Assembly: GCA_026988035.1 (NCBI GenBank)
Contig: JALSLY010000052.1
Span: 1 to 49,022, forward strand
Source of the DNA: Thermotogae bacterium
GTDB taxonomy: Bacteria; Thermotogota; Thermotogae; Mesoaciditogales; Mesoaciditogaceae
Direction of reading: 5' to 3'
DNA: 49,022 nucleotides
The notes under the pieces were generated by a model, which had not been told where the DNA came from, made no database searches, and saw nothing but the letters and a program-made list of their open reading frames with translations. The translations under genes were made by a program, and so were the position numbers. Shown one piece after another: positions 14,730 through 23,109 of this stretch (its first letter is position 1; each line of letters starts with the position of its first letter).

Positions 14730-17408
14730 TCAACGCCCAAGAGACACATTAACTTTTACGTATGTATGAGCTGATTCAAGATTAGATAGTACTACATAAG
14801 CATCCGGAGGAAGTTTTACAACCCCAGAATGAATATCCGATGCACTGTAAGCCTCAAATCTCTCACCTTTCAAGAACTTTTCGTAGTTTTCTTTGTTCAT
14901 AATATAGACAGCGATCTTACCGTTAACATATTCTCTAAAAATATTGCTTTCAGTTGGTATCCAGTCTATTGTTTTTTGTATAGCACTAAGAACATTGATG
15001 CTAAGCTTATTTGAATTGAATGGTGTTATTGGAAGAGCATAACTTGGTTTGTAAACTGGAAGAGAACCATTCATTTCAATGTTGAATCTATACACGGCGT
15101 GCTTATCAAGTTTTGTAGTAATGTATTTCACACCTATTGGCGTTATAATACTGATTGTGTAGGTTCTAATGGCTAAATCGTTGATCGTTGCTACACCATT
15201 TTGATCAGTATAAGTAATAGCAGCGGGATACGGCATGTTGTCGTAATGAGCCTTAAGTGGCCAATGACTCCATACGACGACTTGTGCCCCGTCGATTGGT
15301 AGTCCGTTGACATCCGTAACTTTAACATTTACAGAGGCTATTTTGTTTTCAGATTTATAAAGAACAGATGTATGATGTACATAATCGTATAGGGTATCTT
15401 GCTCCCATTCCATAGGCCATGAAAAGTGCCCTTTGTAATATCCGTACCATGTCTTTGGTAAATTCTTGTTTCCTATGTAGGTTTCCCAATTCTTTTTATT
15501 CATGGATGAAACATCCCAATGATTCCAACCATTATCGTAATATTGGTTGAATTGATGATCTTCGCCGAGATCAACTATTATTAACGTGGGAATTAGCACA
15601 GACCTTGCCATTGCTTCAACTATAATTGAGAATTCACCACATTCTATGCCAGCTTTCTTGTTCAAAAGATTGTGATATATATTATACCAACCTTTTGGTT
15701 TGGGTCCTGTATGCCAAAATGTTCCTATATCCACAGCCATCCATTTTGAGATCGCCTTAACAGCTGCATACACACTTGTCGCATTTTTCACGACGTCCAA
15801 CAAGTTTCTATTATAAGTGGTATCATATGGCAAATAATCACTGAAAAGCTTATCTTTGTATTTATCGGGATAATATCCAGGTCTCATTGTATAACGATTC
15901 GGCATGACCACATACTCGTAGTAAATATTTGGGGGAAGCATTAGCCACTTTCCACTTTTTGTTCCATATTCGAGAGTGGTATAAGGGCCCTCGTTGACAA
16001 GTTTGACATATTTGAGTTTTGGAGCAATCTTATATATTGCAGCTGGGATCCTCTTATACATCTCAATTAAACCCTTGTTGTCCATAGCTTTCAAATCTGC
16101 AGGAAAAGCATTTGCAATAATATAGGAAACTTCATCCAAATATTCTTGTTTTGTTGACAAAATCAAATTTGCGTAATCTTTCACGTATTTATCGGATGGA
16201 TTGACATACGTAAAGTTGCTCAGATCTTCCCAGTACCCGCTTCTCCACATATACTGCCCCATCCAGCTACTACTTGCACCTGATTTCCAAACCCTAAAAG
16301 CTGGCGTGGAATTAGAACCAATGTTGAGCGCATAGTAAACCTTACCATCAGAAGATCCTATCACAAGATCTGGACGTGAATCTCCATTTAAATTAACGAT
16401 GTAAGGTACAGCTCTACCGGAAACTCTTATGTTATCAAGAGTCGGAATTTCAACTTGCTTCCATACTGGTTTGTTTTTTGTTCCTATATTCTTGAAGTAG
16501 AAAAGTCGGCCTTTCCCGTTTCCTACGATCATGTCTGAGAGTCCATTGTCGCTCAGATTCCCAAATGCTGGTGCAAGTTCGTTGCCGATCATTATACCAG
16601 TAGTTCCGTCAGAACGTGGCCACTTGCTGAATATTCCATCGTATCCAGCTTCACCACGCTTTTCAGCTATAAATTTGAACCCGACTTCGGTCGATGTTGC
16701 CTCGTTTGCATAAAAATATATCTGGTCATTTCCACCACCCAATACCAAATCTTCACGACCATCACCATTCAGATCGATCAGTCTTGGAACATCATTTTTG
16801 CCGATTTTCTTGATCGTATAATTTGAAAGCACCCAATAAGGCTGATTTTTCGTTCCTTTGTTAATGTAAAATGATATTTTCCCGGATCCATCCAAAGTAA
16901 CTAAATCTATTAATCCGTCCCCATTAATATCTCCGAGAGTAACTGCCAAATTAGTACCAGAAGGAGTTTTATCAAAGAAGTTGGAGATATTTTCCTTGAC
17001 CCAAATTGGATTAAACTTGGTTCCTTCATTGTAGAAAATTTCCACACCGTTGGATTGACTTCCTACCACCATGTCGGCTAATCCATCTCCATTTAAATCA
17101 GCAAATGCTGGGAAACTATTTTTTCCAACGTTCACGTCCGAGCTCATTAGAAGATAGAATGTCTCGGCGAGTTTGTCTCTCCAAAGTCGAGGAGTAATCT
17201 TGAGTGCACTTTTTGCGTAAGAAGGTAAAAAAGCCATACCAGTTGATGGTATAGAAAGTAAGTTAGATGTTGCACTGTAGGAAAAAGCGTAGAACCCACT
17301 CGGTGGTAGAGTGATCTGAAAATTAGAAACTTCACGATTGGCAAATGAAACAGTTACCAACACGGCTGTAAGGAGCAATGCGACTAAAACGACTTTGCCA
17401 GTTTTCAT
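14730..17408 (-). CDS. Large secreted FG-GAP / transglutaminase-like / Ig-like surface protein
   Basis: This 892-residue exported protein begins with a signal peptide (KVVLVALLLTAVLVTVSFA). About five FG-GAP/VCBS-type repeats follow (roughly 90-370), each with a DLNGDGxxDxVxG calcium-binding core, such as FADLNGDGLADMVVG and LIDLNGDGREDLVLG. Next comes a transglutaminase-like core (about 540-660) with the nucleophile in GIECGEFSIIVEA, His in GEDHQFNQYY and the WNHWDVSS segment. A carboxypeptidase-regulatory/Ig-like domain (about 700-775, NVKVTDVNGLPIDGAQVVV) precedes a final unassigned domain. A cell-surface adhesin or peptide-crosslinking/proteolytic role is plausible. I use the ATG at 17408, seven bases after GGGGG. 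Confidence 0.85.
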   Translation of the reverse strand: MKTGKVVLVALLLTAVLVTVSFANREVSNFQITLPPSGFYAFSYSATSNLLSIPSTGMAFLPSYAKSALKITPRLWRDKLAETFYLLMSSDVNVGKNSFPAFADLNGDGLADMVVGSQSNGVEIFYNEGTKFNPIWVKENISNFFDKTPSGTNLAVTLGDINGDGLIDLVTLDGSGKISFYINKGTKNQPYWVLSNYTIKKIGKNDVPRLIDLNGDGREDLVLGGGNDQIYFYANEATSTEVGFKFIAEKRGEAGYDGIFSKWPRSDGTTGIMIGNELAPAFGNLSDNGLSDMIVGNGKGRLFYFKNIGTKNKPVWKQVEIPTLDNIRVSGRAVPYIVNLNGDSRPDLVIGSSDGKVYYALNIGSNSTPAFRVWKSGASSSWMGQYMWRSGYWEDLSNFTYVNPSDKYVKDYANLILSTKQEYLDEVSYIIANAFPADLKAMDNKGLIEMYKRIPAAIYKIAPKLKYVKLVNEGPYTTLEYGTKSGKWLMLPPNIYYEYVVMPNRYTMRPGYYPDKYKDKLFSDYLPYDTTYNRNLLDVVKNATSVYAAVKAISKWMAVDIGTFWHTGPKPKGWYNIYHNLLNKKAGIECGEFSIIVEAMARSVLIPTLIIVDLGEDHQFNQYYDNGWNHWDVSSMNKKNWETYIGNKNLPKTWYGYYKGHFSWPMEWEQDTLYDYVHHTSVLYKSENKIASVNVKVTDVNGLPIDGAQVVVWSHWPLKAHYDNMPYPAAITYTDQNGVATINDLAIRTYTISIITPIGVKYITTKLDKHAVYRFNIEMNGSLPVYKPSYALPITPFNSNKLSINVLSAIQKTIDWIPTESNIFREYVNGKIAVYIMNKENYEKFLKGERFEAYSASDIHSGVVKLPPDAYVVLSNLESAHTYVKVNVSLGR

Positions 17409-17764
17409 GCTCATTCCCCCTTAAAATTAAGATTTTGCCTTTAATAAGGCAATCTAAAACACAAAATTTAACTCTTCGATAAATTATCATCATTTAATAG
17501 GAAAGTGCATGAAAGAATATTTTACGTTGTACGTCAACTTTACAACCTATGAGTATTTATCAAATGAACATTACTTTTCAAGTGATAAAGGAATTTTTTC
17601 GAAGTCTTATCAAGCCTGATTCTTTAGCGTCATCCTGAACCGACCGTAGGTCGTCCCGGACTGACCGCAGGGTAGGGTCAAAGACTTTGTGTAAAGCACG
17701 CTGCACACCTAACACCTTCCACCGCCACGCGGTCCCCTTCTCAGCTATCGCTTCGGTCATGGAA

Positions 17765-17797
17765 GTAGGAAAAACATTGCACACCGTGCAATCCCAC
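17765..17797 (-). repeat. 33-nt bulged hairpin, copy P2
   Basis: The architecture is as in P1, with outer arms GTGGG/CCTAC on the minus strand. The one deviation from pairing is a G-U wobble on the minus strand (an A-C mismatch on the plus strand). The inner stem is ATTGCAC/GTGCAAT. Confidence 0.8.
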
Positions 17798-17865
17798 TCC
17801 TCAAGGAAGGACTACCTTTCGTTGGCTTCGCCACCACCTTCTCGGCTGCCGCCTCAGACATGGAA

Positions 17866-17898
17866 GTGGGAAAAACATTGCACACTGTGCAATCCCAC
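17866..17898 (-). repeat. 33-nt bulged hairpin, copy P3
   Basis: Identical in stem and bulge to P1 (outer GTGGG/CCCAC, inner ATTGCAC/GTGCAAT), 101 bp from P2. The flank CTTCCATGTCTGAGG is shared with P1. Confidence 0.8.
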
Positions 17899-17986
17899 TC
17901 GGCTAGCACCAGCGCCTACTACTCGGTTGCCACCTCAGACACAAAGAGGAAGTGATGATGCTCTCAACTTCGTTTCGGTCAGAAAA

Positions 17987-18019
17987 GCGGGAAAGATATT
18001 GCACACAGTGCAATCCCGC
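17987..18019 (-). repeat. 33-nt bulged hairpin, copy P4 (covarying outer arm)
   Basis: Outer arms are GCGGG/CCCGC instead of GTGGG/CCCAC, a compensatory T-A to C-G change. The inner stem ATTGCAC/GTGCAAT and a 6-nt bulge (ATCTTT on the minus strand) are kept. Confidence 0.8.
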
Positions 18020-18415
18020 TCCGGCAACTCCACTCACCGTGCAATCCTGCTCCTTAATAGGAAGGAATAATCCCCTCTATCAAGAGGGGTGGCCGAAGGC
18101 CGGGGTGTGTATCTTTATACAAATCACACCATCCTCTATCTTCGATGGCCCACTCATACATCTTGATGAAAACTTCGAGTAAGATGTGAAATCTCTTTCT
18201 TTATAGACTTGGATCATCTTGTAATGTTCGTTGCACAATCTGAGAGAATATATTGAATGCAGAAATGTTAAGTAGTTTTTTATATTTGATCAACCGATAT
18301 TTTATCACTCATCTTCTTAAATGTCAATCTGCCGAATTGACTCATAAAAAATCTACACGAAAATGAATCGATGAGTCAAAACAAAAATGCTAACAAGAAC
18401 TATTTTATGTTCATT

Positions 18416-18444
18416 TTGTTGTAATAAAGAAATGCTATCATAAT
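18416..18444 (+). promoter_or_regulatory. Candidate promoter of the thioesterase-rubrerythrin operon
   Basis: TTGTTG (18416-18421), a 17-bp spacer and CATAAT (18439-18444), located 35 bp before the start codon at 18480. Confidence 0.45.
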
Positions 18445-18479
18445 AAAAATAATTTTATGGAAGGATGGGAGTTGGATAT

Positions 18480-18881
18480 ATGAACATAGTGGATACAAAA
18501 ATGTGTTTTGGATGTGGAAAGAAAAACAAATTCGGCCTACAATTAGAATTTTCTCTTGAAAAGGGAAAAGCTATAACTGAATTCACATTGAAGCCTCAAT
18601 TTCAAGGCTGGAATGATATTGCTCACGGTGGAATAGTTGCGACTGTTCTTGATGAAGCTATGGCTTGGGCTATAAAGAGCCTCAACATCAAAGCTGTAAC
18701 TGCGGAGATGAACGTGAAATACAGACAACCCACTCCCATAGGCAAATCTTTAAAAGTCATTGGCAACATTTTGGAGTCAAAGGGACGAGCAATTTTCACC
18801 GAAGCAAAAATCATAGATAATGAGGAAATTTTGGCCACCGCAACGGCCACTTACATCAAAATCAAGGAGGGATTCGAATGA
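18480..18881 (+). CDS. PaaI-type hotdog-fold thioesterase
   Basis: This 133-residue single hotdog domain has the family core GWNDIAHGGIVATVLDEAMA, with the catalytic Asp/Glu on the helix, and VKYRQPTPIGKSLKVIG on the following strand. It would hydrolyse an acyl-CoA of unknown chain. The N-terminus holds CFGCG, seen in some members of the group. I place the start at ATG 18480, preceded by AGGATGGGAG; an in-frame ATG five codons upstream lies inside that site. The stop overlaps the rubrerythrin start by four bases (ATGA), so the two are translationally coupled. Confidence 0.85.
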   Translation: MNIVDTKMCFGCGKKNKFGLQLEFSLEKGKAITEFTLKPQFQGWNDIAHGGIVATVLDEAMAWAIKSLNIKAVTAEMNVKYRQPTPIGKSLKVIGNILESKGRAIFTEAKIIDNEEILATATATYIKIKEGFE

Positions 18882-19390
18882 AGAAAATGACAGAAGAATT
18901 TCTAAAAGCGGCATTTGCTGGAGAGTCTCAAGCACACATGAAGTATACCATCTTTGCGGAAGAGGCGGAAAAAAAAGGACTCAAAAAACTTGCTAACATG
19001 TTCAGAGCAATCGCGTATGCGGAATTTGTGCATGCAAGAAACCATTATAAAGCTTTGGGATTAGTTGGCGAAACCGTGGACAACATTCAGCAAGGTATCG
19101 ATGGGGAAACCTTCGAAATTGAGGAAATGTATCCAGTTTACAATGAAAGCGCGAAATTTCAAAACGAGAAAGATGCGATTCGCTCTACACATTTTGCCTT
19201 GGAGGCTGAAAAGATTCATCAAAAGATGTACATAAAAGCGAAGGAATTTGTTGAAAGCGGAAAAGATTATGCAGCTGAAAAAGTTTACATTTGTCCCGTT
19301 TGCGGCTGGACTCATGAAGATGGTGATCTTCCCGATAAATGTCCGGTCTGCGGTGCTCCAAAAGAAAAATTTGTAAAATTTTCTGTATGA
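18878..19390 (+). CDS. rbr: Rubrerythrin
   Basis: This 170-residue non-haem diiron peroxidase reduces hydrogen peroxide with electrons from rubredoxin or NADH-linked carriers. The N-terminal ferritin-like domain shows E in AGESQAHMKYTIFAEEAE, E in AIAYAEFVHARNHYKAL and E/H in ALEAEKIHQKMY. The C-terminal rubredoxin-like domain carries the two knuckles ICPVCGW and KCPVCGA for one iron. It is shorter than classical 191-residue rubrerythrin because of tighter loops. It forms an operon with the thioesterase gene and ends at a hairpin terminator. Confidence 0.94.
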   Translation: MKKMTEEFLKAAFAGESQAHMKYTIFAEEAEKKGLKKLANMFRAIAYAEFVHARNHYKALGLVGETVDNIQQGIDGETFEIEEMYPVYNESAKFQNEKDAIRSTHFALEAEKIHQKMYIKAKEFVESGKDYAAEKVYICPVCGWTHEDGDLPDKCPVCGAPKEKFVKFSV

Positions 19391-19394
19391 TATG

Positions 19395-19430
19395 AACAAA
19401 TTCAGATCCCCCACAAGGGGGATTTGTTAA
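19395..19430 (+). terminator. Rho-independent terminator after rubrerythrin
   Basis: The stem ATCCCCC/GGGGGAT with loop ACAA (about 19405-19422) is flanked by AACAAAT/ATTTGTT and followed by a T-rich tract. It starts 5 bp after the stop codon. Confidence 0.7.
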
Positions 19431-19521
19431 TTCTATACCTCTCTTCTGCTTTTGGTACTCTCCAAAATGTGCGTTTCCCCTGAATTGGAAAAAAGCGATC
19501 ATATTCTGTTGGATTTTTCGT

Positions 19522-19550
19522 TTGACAGTGAAAAATATGTGTGGTAAAAT
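19522..19550 (+). promoter_or_regulatory. Promoter of the cadC-cadA operon
   Basis: A consensus-grade promoter: TTGACA (19522-19527), 17-bp spacer, TAAAAT (19545-19550). The same TTGACA-N17-TAAAAT arrangement occurs before tRNA-Lys and before the binding-protein gene in this window. Confidence 0.8.
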
Positions 19551-19560
19551 ATCATACAAA

Positions 19561-19582
19561 TGATTGCTCAATTGTTTAATCA
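19561..19582 (+). promoter_or_regulatory. Candidate ArsR/CadC operator
   Basis: A 22-bp imperfect palindrome, TGATTGCTCAA/TTGTTTAATCA, matches at 8 of 11 positions per half with a perfect CAATTG centre. It lies just downstream of the -10, over the expected transcription start, where a bound repressor would block the polymerase. ArsR/SmtB repressors bind AT-rich dyads of this size. Confidence 0.6.
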
Positions 19583-19601
19583 ACGGAAGAGGTGAACTAA
19601 C

Positions 19602-19988
19602 ATGAAAGAGTTCAAAAATATGTGCAATGTTGACATTGTACATCTTGACAAGATAGCAGCTGTTAGGAAAAAAATGAAGTCAGAAAGAGTTATTCAAAGA
19701 CTTTCAGAAACGTTTAAAGCGCTTTCGGATCCAACAAGGCTTAAAATGTTGCTTGCATTTTCTCAAGAAGAATTATGTGGATGTGATCTTGTAGAGCTTT
19801 TAGGTATCACGAAATCGGCTATATCACATCAGTTGAGAATCTTAAAAAACTTGAGAATCGTCAAGTATCGTAGAGAAGGAAAACAGATTTTTTATTCGTT
19901 GGATGATGATCACGTAAAAACACTGATAAATCAGTCTCTCAGCCATGTGGAAGAAGAAAACGAAGGTGGGAACCGTGAAAAAGTATAA
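19602..19988 (+). CDS. cadC: ArsR/SmtB family metal-responsive repressor, CadC-like
   Basis: This 128-residue winged-helix repressor has the ArsR core FKALSDPTRLKMLLAFS, the recognition helix region TKSAISHQLRILKNLRIV and the wing YRREGKQIFYSLDD. The segment EELCGCDLVEL matches the CadC ELCVCDL metal site in the alpha-3 helix, and an N-terminal Cys (C8) could complete a thiolate site for Cd, Pb or Zn. It precedes and overlaps the P-type ATPase gene, so metal binding should release the operator at 19561 and induce export. The start codon follows GAAGAGGTG. Confidence 0.92.
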   Translation: MKEFKNMCNVDIVHLDKIAAVRKKMKSERVIQRLSETFKALSDPTRLKMLLAFSQEELCGCDLVELLGITKSAISHQLRILKNLRIVKYRREGKQIFYSLDDDHVKTLINQSLSHVEEENEGGNREKV

Positions 19989-22098
19989 ACTGGAGAATTT
20001 GGATTGTGCAAATTGTGCTTTTAAAATTGAAGAAGGATTGAAAAAGTTGGAAGGAGTTAACGATGTTTCTGTGAATTTTGCAACTGGTATCCTCAAAATC
20101 GATGCTTCCGATACAGAAAAGGCAATTAAAGAGATAAAAAAAATAGAACCGGAGGTCGCTGTAAAACTTTTAAATGATGAAGGAGACTCTCATAACGAGA
20201 ACGAAGATAAATTTGACAAAGCGGAAGTAGCATTTATACTTTTATCCGGAGCTCTTTTTGTTGTTGGAATAGCATTCAAAAGATTACTTCATAATACTCC
20301 ATTTTCGATTGCCGAATATTCTGTTTTTCTAACTGCGTACTTCTTGTCGGGTAGAAAAGTCCTTTTCAGTGCTGTTAAGAATATAGGGCATGGACGTTTT
20401 TTTGATGAAAACTTCTTATTGACCGTCGCAACTACTGGAGCTATTTTCATACATGAGCTGCCTGAAGCTGTTGGTGTAATGCTTTTCTTTGAAATAGGTG
20501 AATTTTTTCAGGATTTAGCAGTTGGAAACTCTCGAAAATCGATAAAAGCACTTTTGCGCTCAAAGCCAAATTACGCAAACGTTCTCATGGGTAAAACAAT
20601 CAAAAAAGTAGCTCCTGAAGAAGTCAAAATTGGGGATATAGTTCTCGTAAGGCCCGGAGAAAAAATACCCGTTGACGGCATAGTAGTATCGGGGATTTCT
20701 CAATTAGATACTTCTCCATTGACTGGTGAGTCTGTGCCAAGAAACGTTGTCAAAGGTGAGAAAGTACTTGCTGGTATGATAAATCAATCTGGAATGTTAA
20801 AAATAAAGGTTACGGCTCTTTTTAAAGAATCTTCTATCTCAAAGATAATGGATCTCACTGAGAACGCGCTGAACAGAAAAACCAAGACAGAAAAATTCAT
20901 AACGCAATTTGCCAAATATTATACTCCGTTAGTCGTATTTGGTGCTCTGGCAACTGCAACACTTCCGCCAATGATTATACCAGGCGCAACTTTTTCTGAG
21001 TGGATTTACCGTGCTCTGATTCTCCTTGTAATATCTTGCCCGTGCGCTTTGGTAATAAGCATTCCACTTGGTTATTTTGGTGGCGTGGGAGCCTCATCCA
21101 AAAAAGGCATCTTAATAAAGGGCTCTAACTTTCTTGATAGTCTCTCGAAATTGAAAACAGTAGTTTTTGACAAAACCGGAACACTCACAAAGGGCGTGTT
21201 CACGGTAAAAGATATTGTACCTGCAGATGGTTTGAAAAGGGAAGCTTTGCTTGAAATTGCATCGCTCGTTGAATCGCACTCCAATCATCCAATAGCAAGG
21301 TCAATAGTAGAAGCTTACGGCAAGAAAGTAGATTCTTCCAAAGTTGAAAGCTATGAAGAGATCGCTGGATATGGAATAAAAGCGAAAGTAAATGGTGATA
21401 TTATTATTGTGGGTAATGATGGTCTTTTACACAAGGAAAAGGTTGTTCACAACACTTGTAATGTAGCAGGCACTGTCGTGCATGTTGCCTTGAACAATGT
21501 TTACGCAGGGTATATAACTATTTCGGATGTTATAAAAGAAGATGCAAAAGAAACGATCGTTGACTTAAAAAAGTTAGGTATTGAAGAAACTGTTATACTT
21601 ACTGGCGATAGCAAACAAGTCGCTGAATCCGTTGCAAAAGAATTGAAAATAGATTCGTATCACGCCGAATTGCTACCCGATGAAAAGTTAGAGATATTAG
21701 AAAAAATAATGAAAGAGAGTAAAAATCGAGTTGCATTTGTCGGTGATGGAATAAATGATGCACCAGTAATAGCAAGAGCGGATGTTGGAATCGCTATGGG
21801 AGGACTTGGTTCAGACGCTGCTGTTGAAACCGCAGACGTTGTTATAATGACAGATAAACCATCCAAAGTTGCTGAAGCGATACGTGTAGGCAGAAAGACA
21901 CAAAAGATTGTGTGGGAAAATATAATATTTGCGCTTACTGTTAAAAGTGCTTTTTTGGCATTAGGTGTAGTAGGAATGGCTACAATGTGGGAAGCGGTAT
22001 TCGCAGATGTTGGCGTTGCATTAATAGCTATATTTAATGCCGGTAGGATTATATACAGTAAAGGGAGTGATAAAGATGTACGAAGAAATACCGAATGA
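19975..22098 (+). CDS. cadA: Heavy-metal P1B-type ATPase (Cd/Zn/Pb exporter)
   Basis: This 707-residue pump has a single N-terminal HMA domain with LDCANC (C11, C14), a CPC membrane motif (VISCPCALVIS, C355-P356-C357), the phosphorylation site DKTGTLTKG (D399), the nucleotide-binding HSNHPIA and the hinge GDGINDAPVIARADVGIAMG. CPC plus a CadC-type repressor points to divalent soft metals (Zn/Cd/Pb) rather than Cu(I). I use GTG 19975 behind GAAGGTGGG, inside the end of the repressor gene; an upstream in-frame ATG would add ten residues before the HMA domain. The end overlaps the nitroreductase start by 23 bases. Confidence 0.94.
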   Translation: MKKYKLENLDCANCAFKIEEGLKKLEGVNDVSVNFATGILKIDASDTEKAIKEIKKIEPEVAVKLLNDEGDSHNENEDKFDKAEVAFILLSGALFVVGIAFKRLLHNTPFSIAEYSVFLTAYFLSGRKVLFSAVKNIGHGRFFDENFLLTVATTGAIFIHELPEAVGVMLFFEIGEFFQDLAVGNSRKSIKALLRSKPNYANVLMGKTIKKVAPEEVKIGDIVLVRPGEKIPVDGIVVSGISQLDTSPLTGESVPRNVVKGEKVLAGMINQSGMLKIKVTALFKESSISKIMDLTENALNRKTKTEKFITQFAKYYTPLVVFGALATATLPPMIIPGATFSEWIYRALILLVISCPCALVISIPLGYFGGVGASSKKGILIKGSNFLDSLSKLKTVVFDKTGTLTKGVFTVKDIVPADGLKREALLEIASLVESHSNHPIARSIVEAYGKKVDSSKVESYEEIAGYGIKAKVNGDIIIVGNDGLLHKEKVVHNTCNVAGTVVHVALNNVYAGYITISDVIKEDAKETIVDLKKLGIEETVILTGDSKQVAESVAKELKIDSYHAELLPDEKLEILEKIMKESKNRVAFVGDGINDAPVIARADVGIAMGGLGSDAAVETADVVIMTDKPSKVAEAIRVGRKTQKIVWENIIFALTVKSAFLALGVVGMATMWEAVFADVGVALIAIFNAGRIIYSKGSDKDVRRNTE

Positions 22099-22642
22099 TA
22101 TTAAACTGAGAAACAGTGTCAGGAAATATAAACCAGTAGAAGTACCTATCGATAAAATCTTAACAATTCTTGACGCGGCAAGAATCGCACCCTCATGGGA
22201 AAATGATCAACCCGTCAGATATGTTGTCGTAAACGATCCGCATATTTTAGAACAAATAACAAGTGTAGAAACAGTTACATCTGGTAATGCTTGGCTAAAA
22301 AATGCTCCTTGCATTATAGTTGGAGTTGCTGACCCTTCAAAAAGCGGTGTGCGTGAAGGAATTCCATACTATTTGGTAGATTTTGGAGCTTCGATGGAAA
22401 ATTTGATGCTTGCCGCTTCGATGCTTGGTCTTGGTACTTGCTGGATTGGTGTCTTCAACGAAGAACGGGTAAAATCTATCCTTTCCATACCAAACAAACT
22501 AAGGGTTGTGGCACTTACACCACTTGGATATCCGAATTATCCGAGAGTTCTTACGCCAGATGAATCGTATTCAAAGAAAGCCTCAAGAAGAATTTCTTTG
22601 AAAAACTTCTCATTCTTTAACGAGTGGAAGAATCCTGTTTAA
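22076..22642 (+). CDS. Nitroreductase-family FMN protein
   Basis: This 188-residue flavoprotein shows the family N-terminus LRNSVRKYKPVEVP, the FMN-phosphate-binding arginines, APSWENDQPVRYVVV, and a C-terminal GLGTCWIGVFNE with the final RISLKNF. Such enzymes use NAD(P)H to reduce nitro-aromatics, quinones or flavin; the natural substrate is unknown. I chose ATG 22076 (GGGAGTGATAAAG before it); the longer frame runs back into cadA. The 23-base overlap with cadA suggests cotranscription with the metal-export operon. Confidence 0.88.
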   Translation: MYEEIPNDIKLRNSVRKYKPVEVPIDKILTILDAARIAPSWENDQPVRYVVVNDPHILEQITSVETVTSGNAWLKNAPCIIVGVADPSKSGVREGIPYYLVDFGASMENLMLAASMLGLGTCWIGVFNEERVKSILSIPNKLRVVALTPLGYPNYPRVLTPDESYSKKASRRISLKNFSFFNEWKNPV

Positions 22643-22659
22643 GTGCTATAATCCTTATG

Positions 22660-23109
22660 ATGAAAAAGTTTTTCTGCGATGATACTCTCGGCAAGCTTAT
22701 GAAGAAGCTTCGGCTTCTTGGATTTGACACTGAACAATGGGATGGAAGTGTCAAAGAAGACAGAATTCTTTTGACTAGGTCAAGGAAGCGATGGCAAGGC
22801 TATCGTGCAGAATCTTTTTTAGTCTTCAGTGATAACTGGAGAGAGCAGCTTGCAGAACTCGACGAAAGATATTCTATTTCCAAAAACTCCAAACCATTTA
22901 CGCGTTGTGCGGAGTGTAATTCTGAACTACTGCATATTTCCACCGAGCAAGTTAAGAACATGGTACCAGAGAGAATTTATCTGTCAGTTACGAAATTCAA
23001 AATATGTCCTATCTGTAAGAGAGTCTATTGGAGTGGAACACATGTCGAAAGAATACAAGGAGAATTCAGAAAAGTATTCAACAAAATGTTTGGTGAGCCA
23101 GATAATTAA
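22660..23109 (+). CDS. Mut7-C RNase-like domain protein (DUF82/DUF5615-type)
   Basis: This protein of about 149 residues has the Mut7-C order: FFCDDTLGKLMKKLRLLGFDT (PIN-like start with acidic pair), a strand ending RILLTRSRK, FSDNWREQLAELDERY, a zinc knuckle CAECNSELLHI, and CPICKRVYWSGTH. Family members are putative RNases with a C-terminal four-cysteine zinc ribbon. Two adjacent ATGs (22657, 22660) are possible starts, and no good Shine-Dalgarno sequence is seen. It is slightly shorter than usual in the PIN half. The last 68 bases overlap the histidine kinase start. Confidence 0.75.
   Translation: MKKFFCDDTLGKLMKKLRLLGFDTEQWDGSVKEDRILLTRSRKRWQGYRAESFLVFSDNWREQLAELDERYSISKNSKPFTRCAECNSELLHISTEQVKNMVPERIYLSVTKFKICPICKRVYWSGTHVERIQGEFRKVFNKMFGEPDN

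Larger units (their letters stand above)
17524..18243. repeat. Intergenic repeat copy R3 (long mosaic, three bulged hairpins)
   Basis: This is the longest copy of the repeat. The left block contains the hairpin ATTACTT-TTC-AAGTGAT (17570-17586), equivalent to ATCGCTT/AAGCGAT in R2, so the arms covary. Then follow GACCGTAGGTCGTCC units, the shared block from 17676, bulged hairpins at 17765, 17866 and 17987, a CCCCTCT/AGAGGGG hairpin near 18074, and the right block CTTGATGAAAACTTCGAGT (18153) ending in ...CACAATCTGAG. The open frames across it are not genes. Confidence 0.75.

Noticed and set aside
17765-18019. Possible CRISPR array (three spaced palindromic repeats)
   Set aside because: Spacing is irregular (101 and 121 bp), intervening DNA is itself repetitive, there are no cas genes, and the same hairpin occurs singly elsewhere.
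17687-18182. Open frames rich in His/Pro/Arg in repeat R3
   Set aside because: They repeat the same translated hairpin several times (ILHTVQS-like) and lack ribosome sites; they are compositional products of the repeat.
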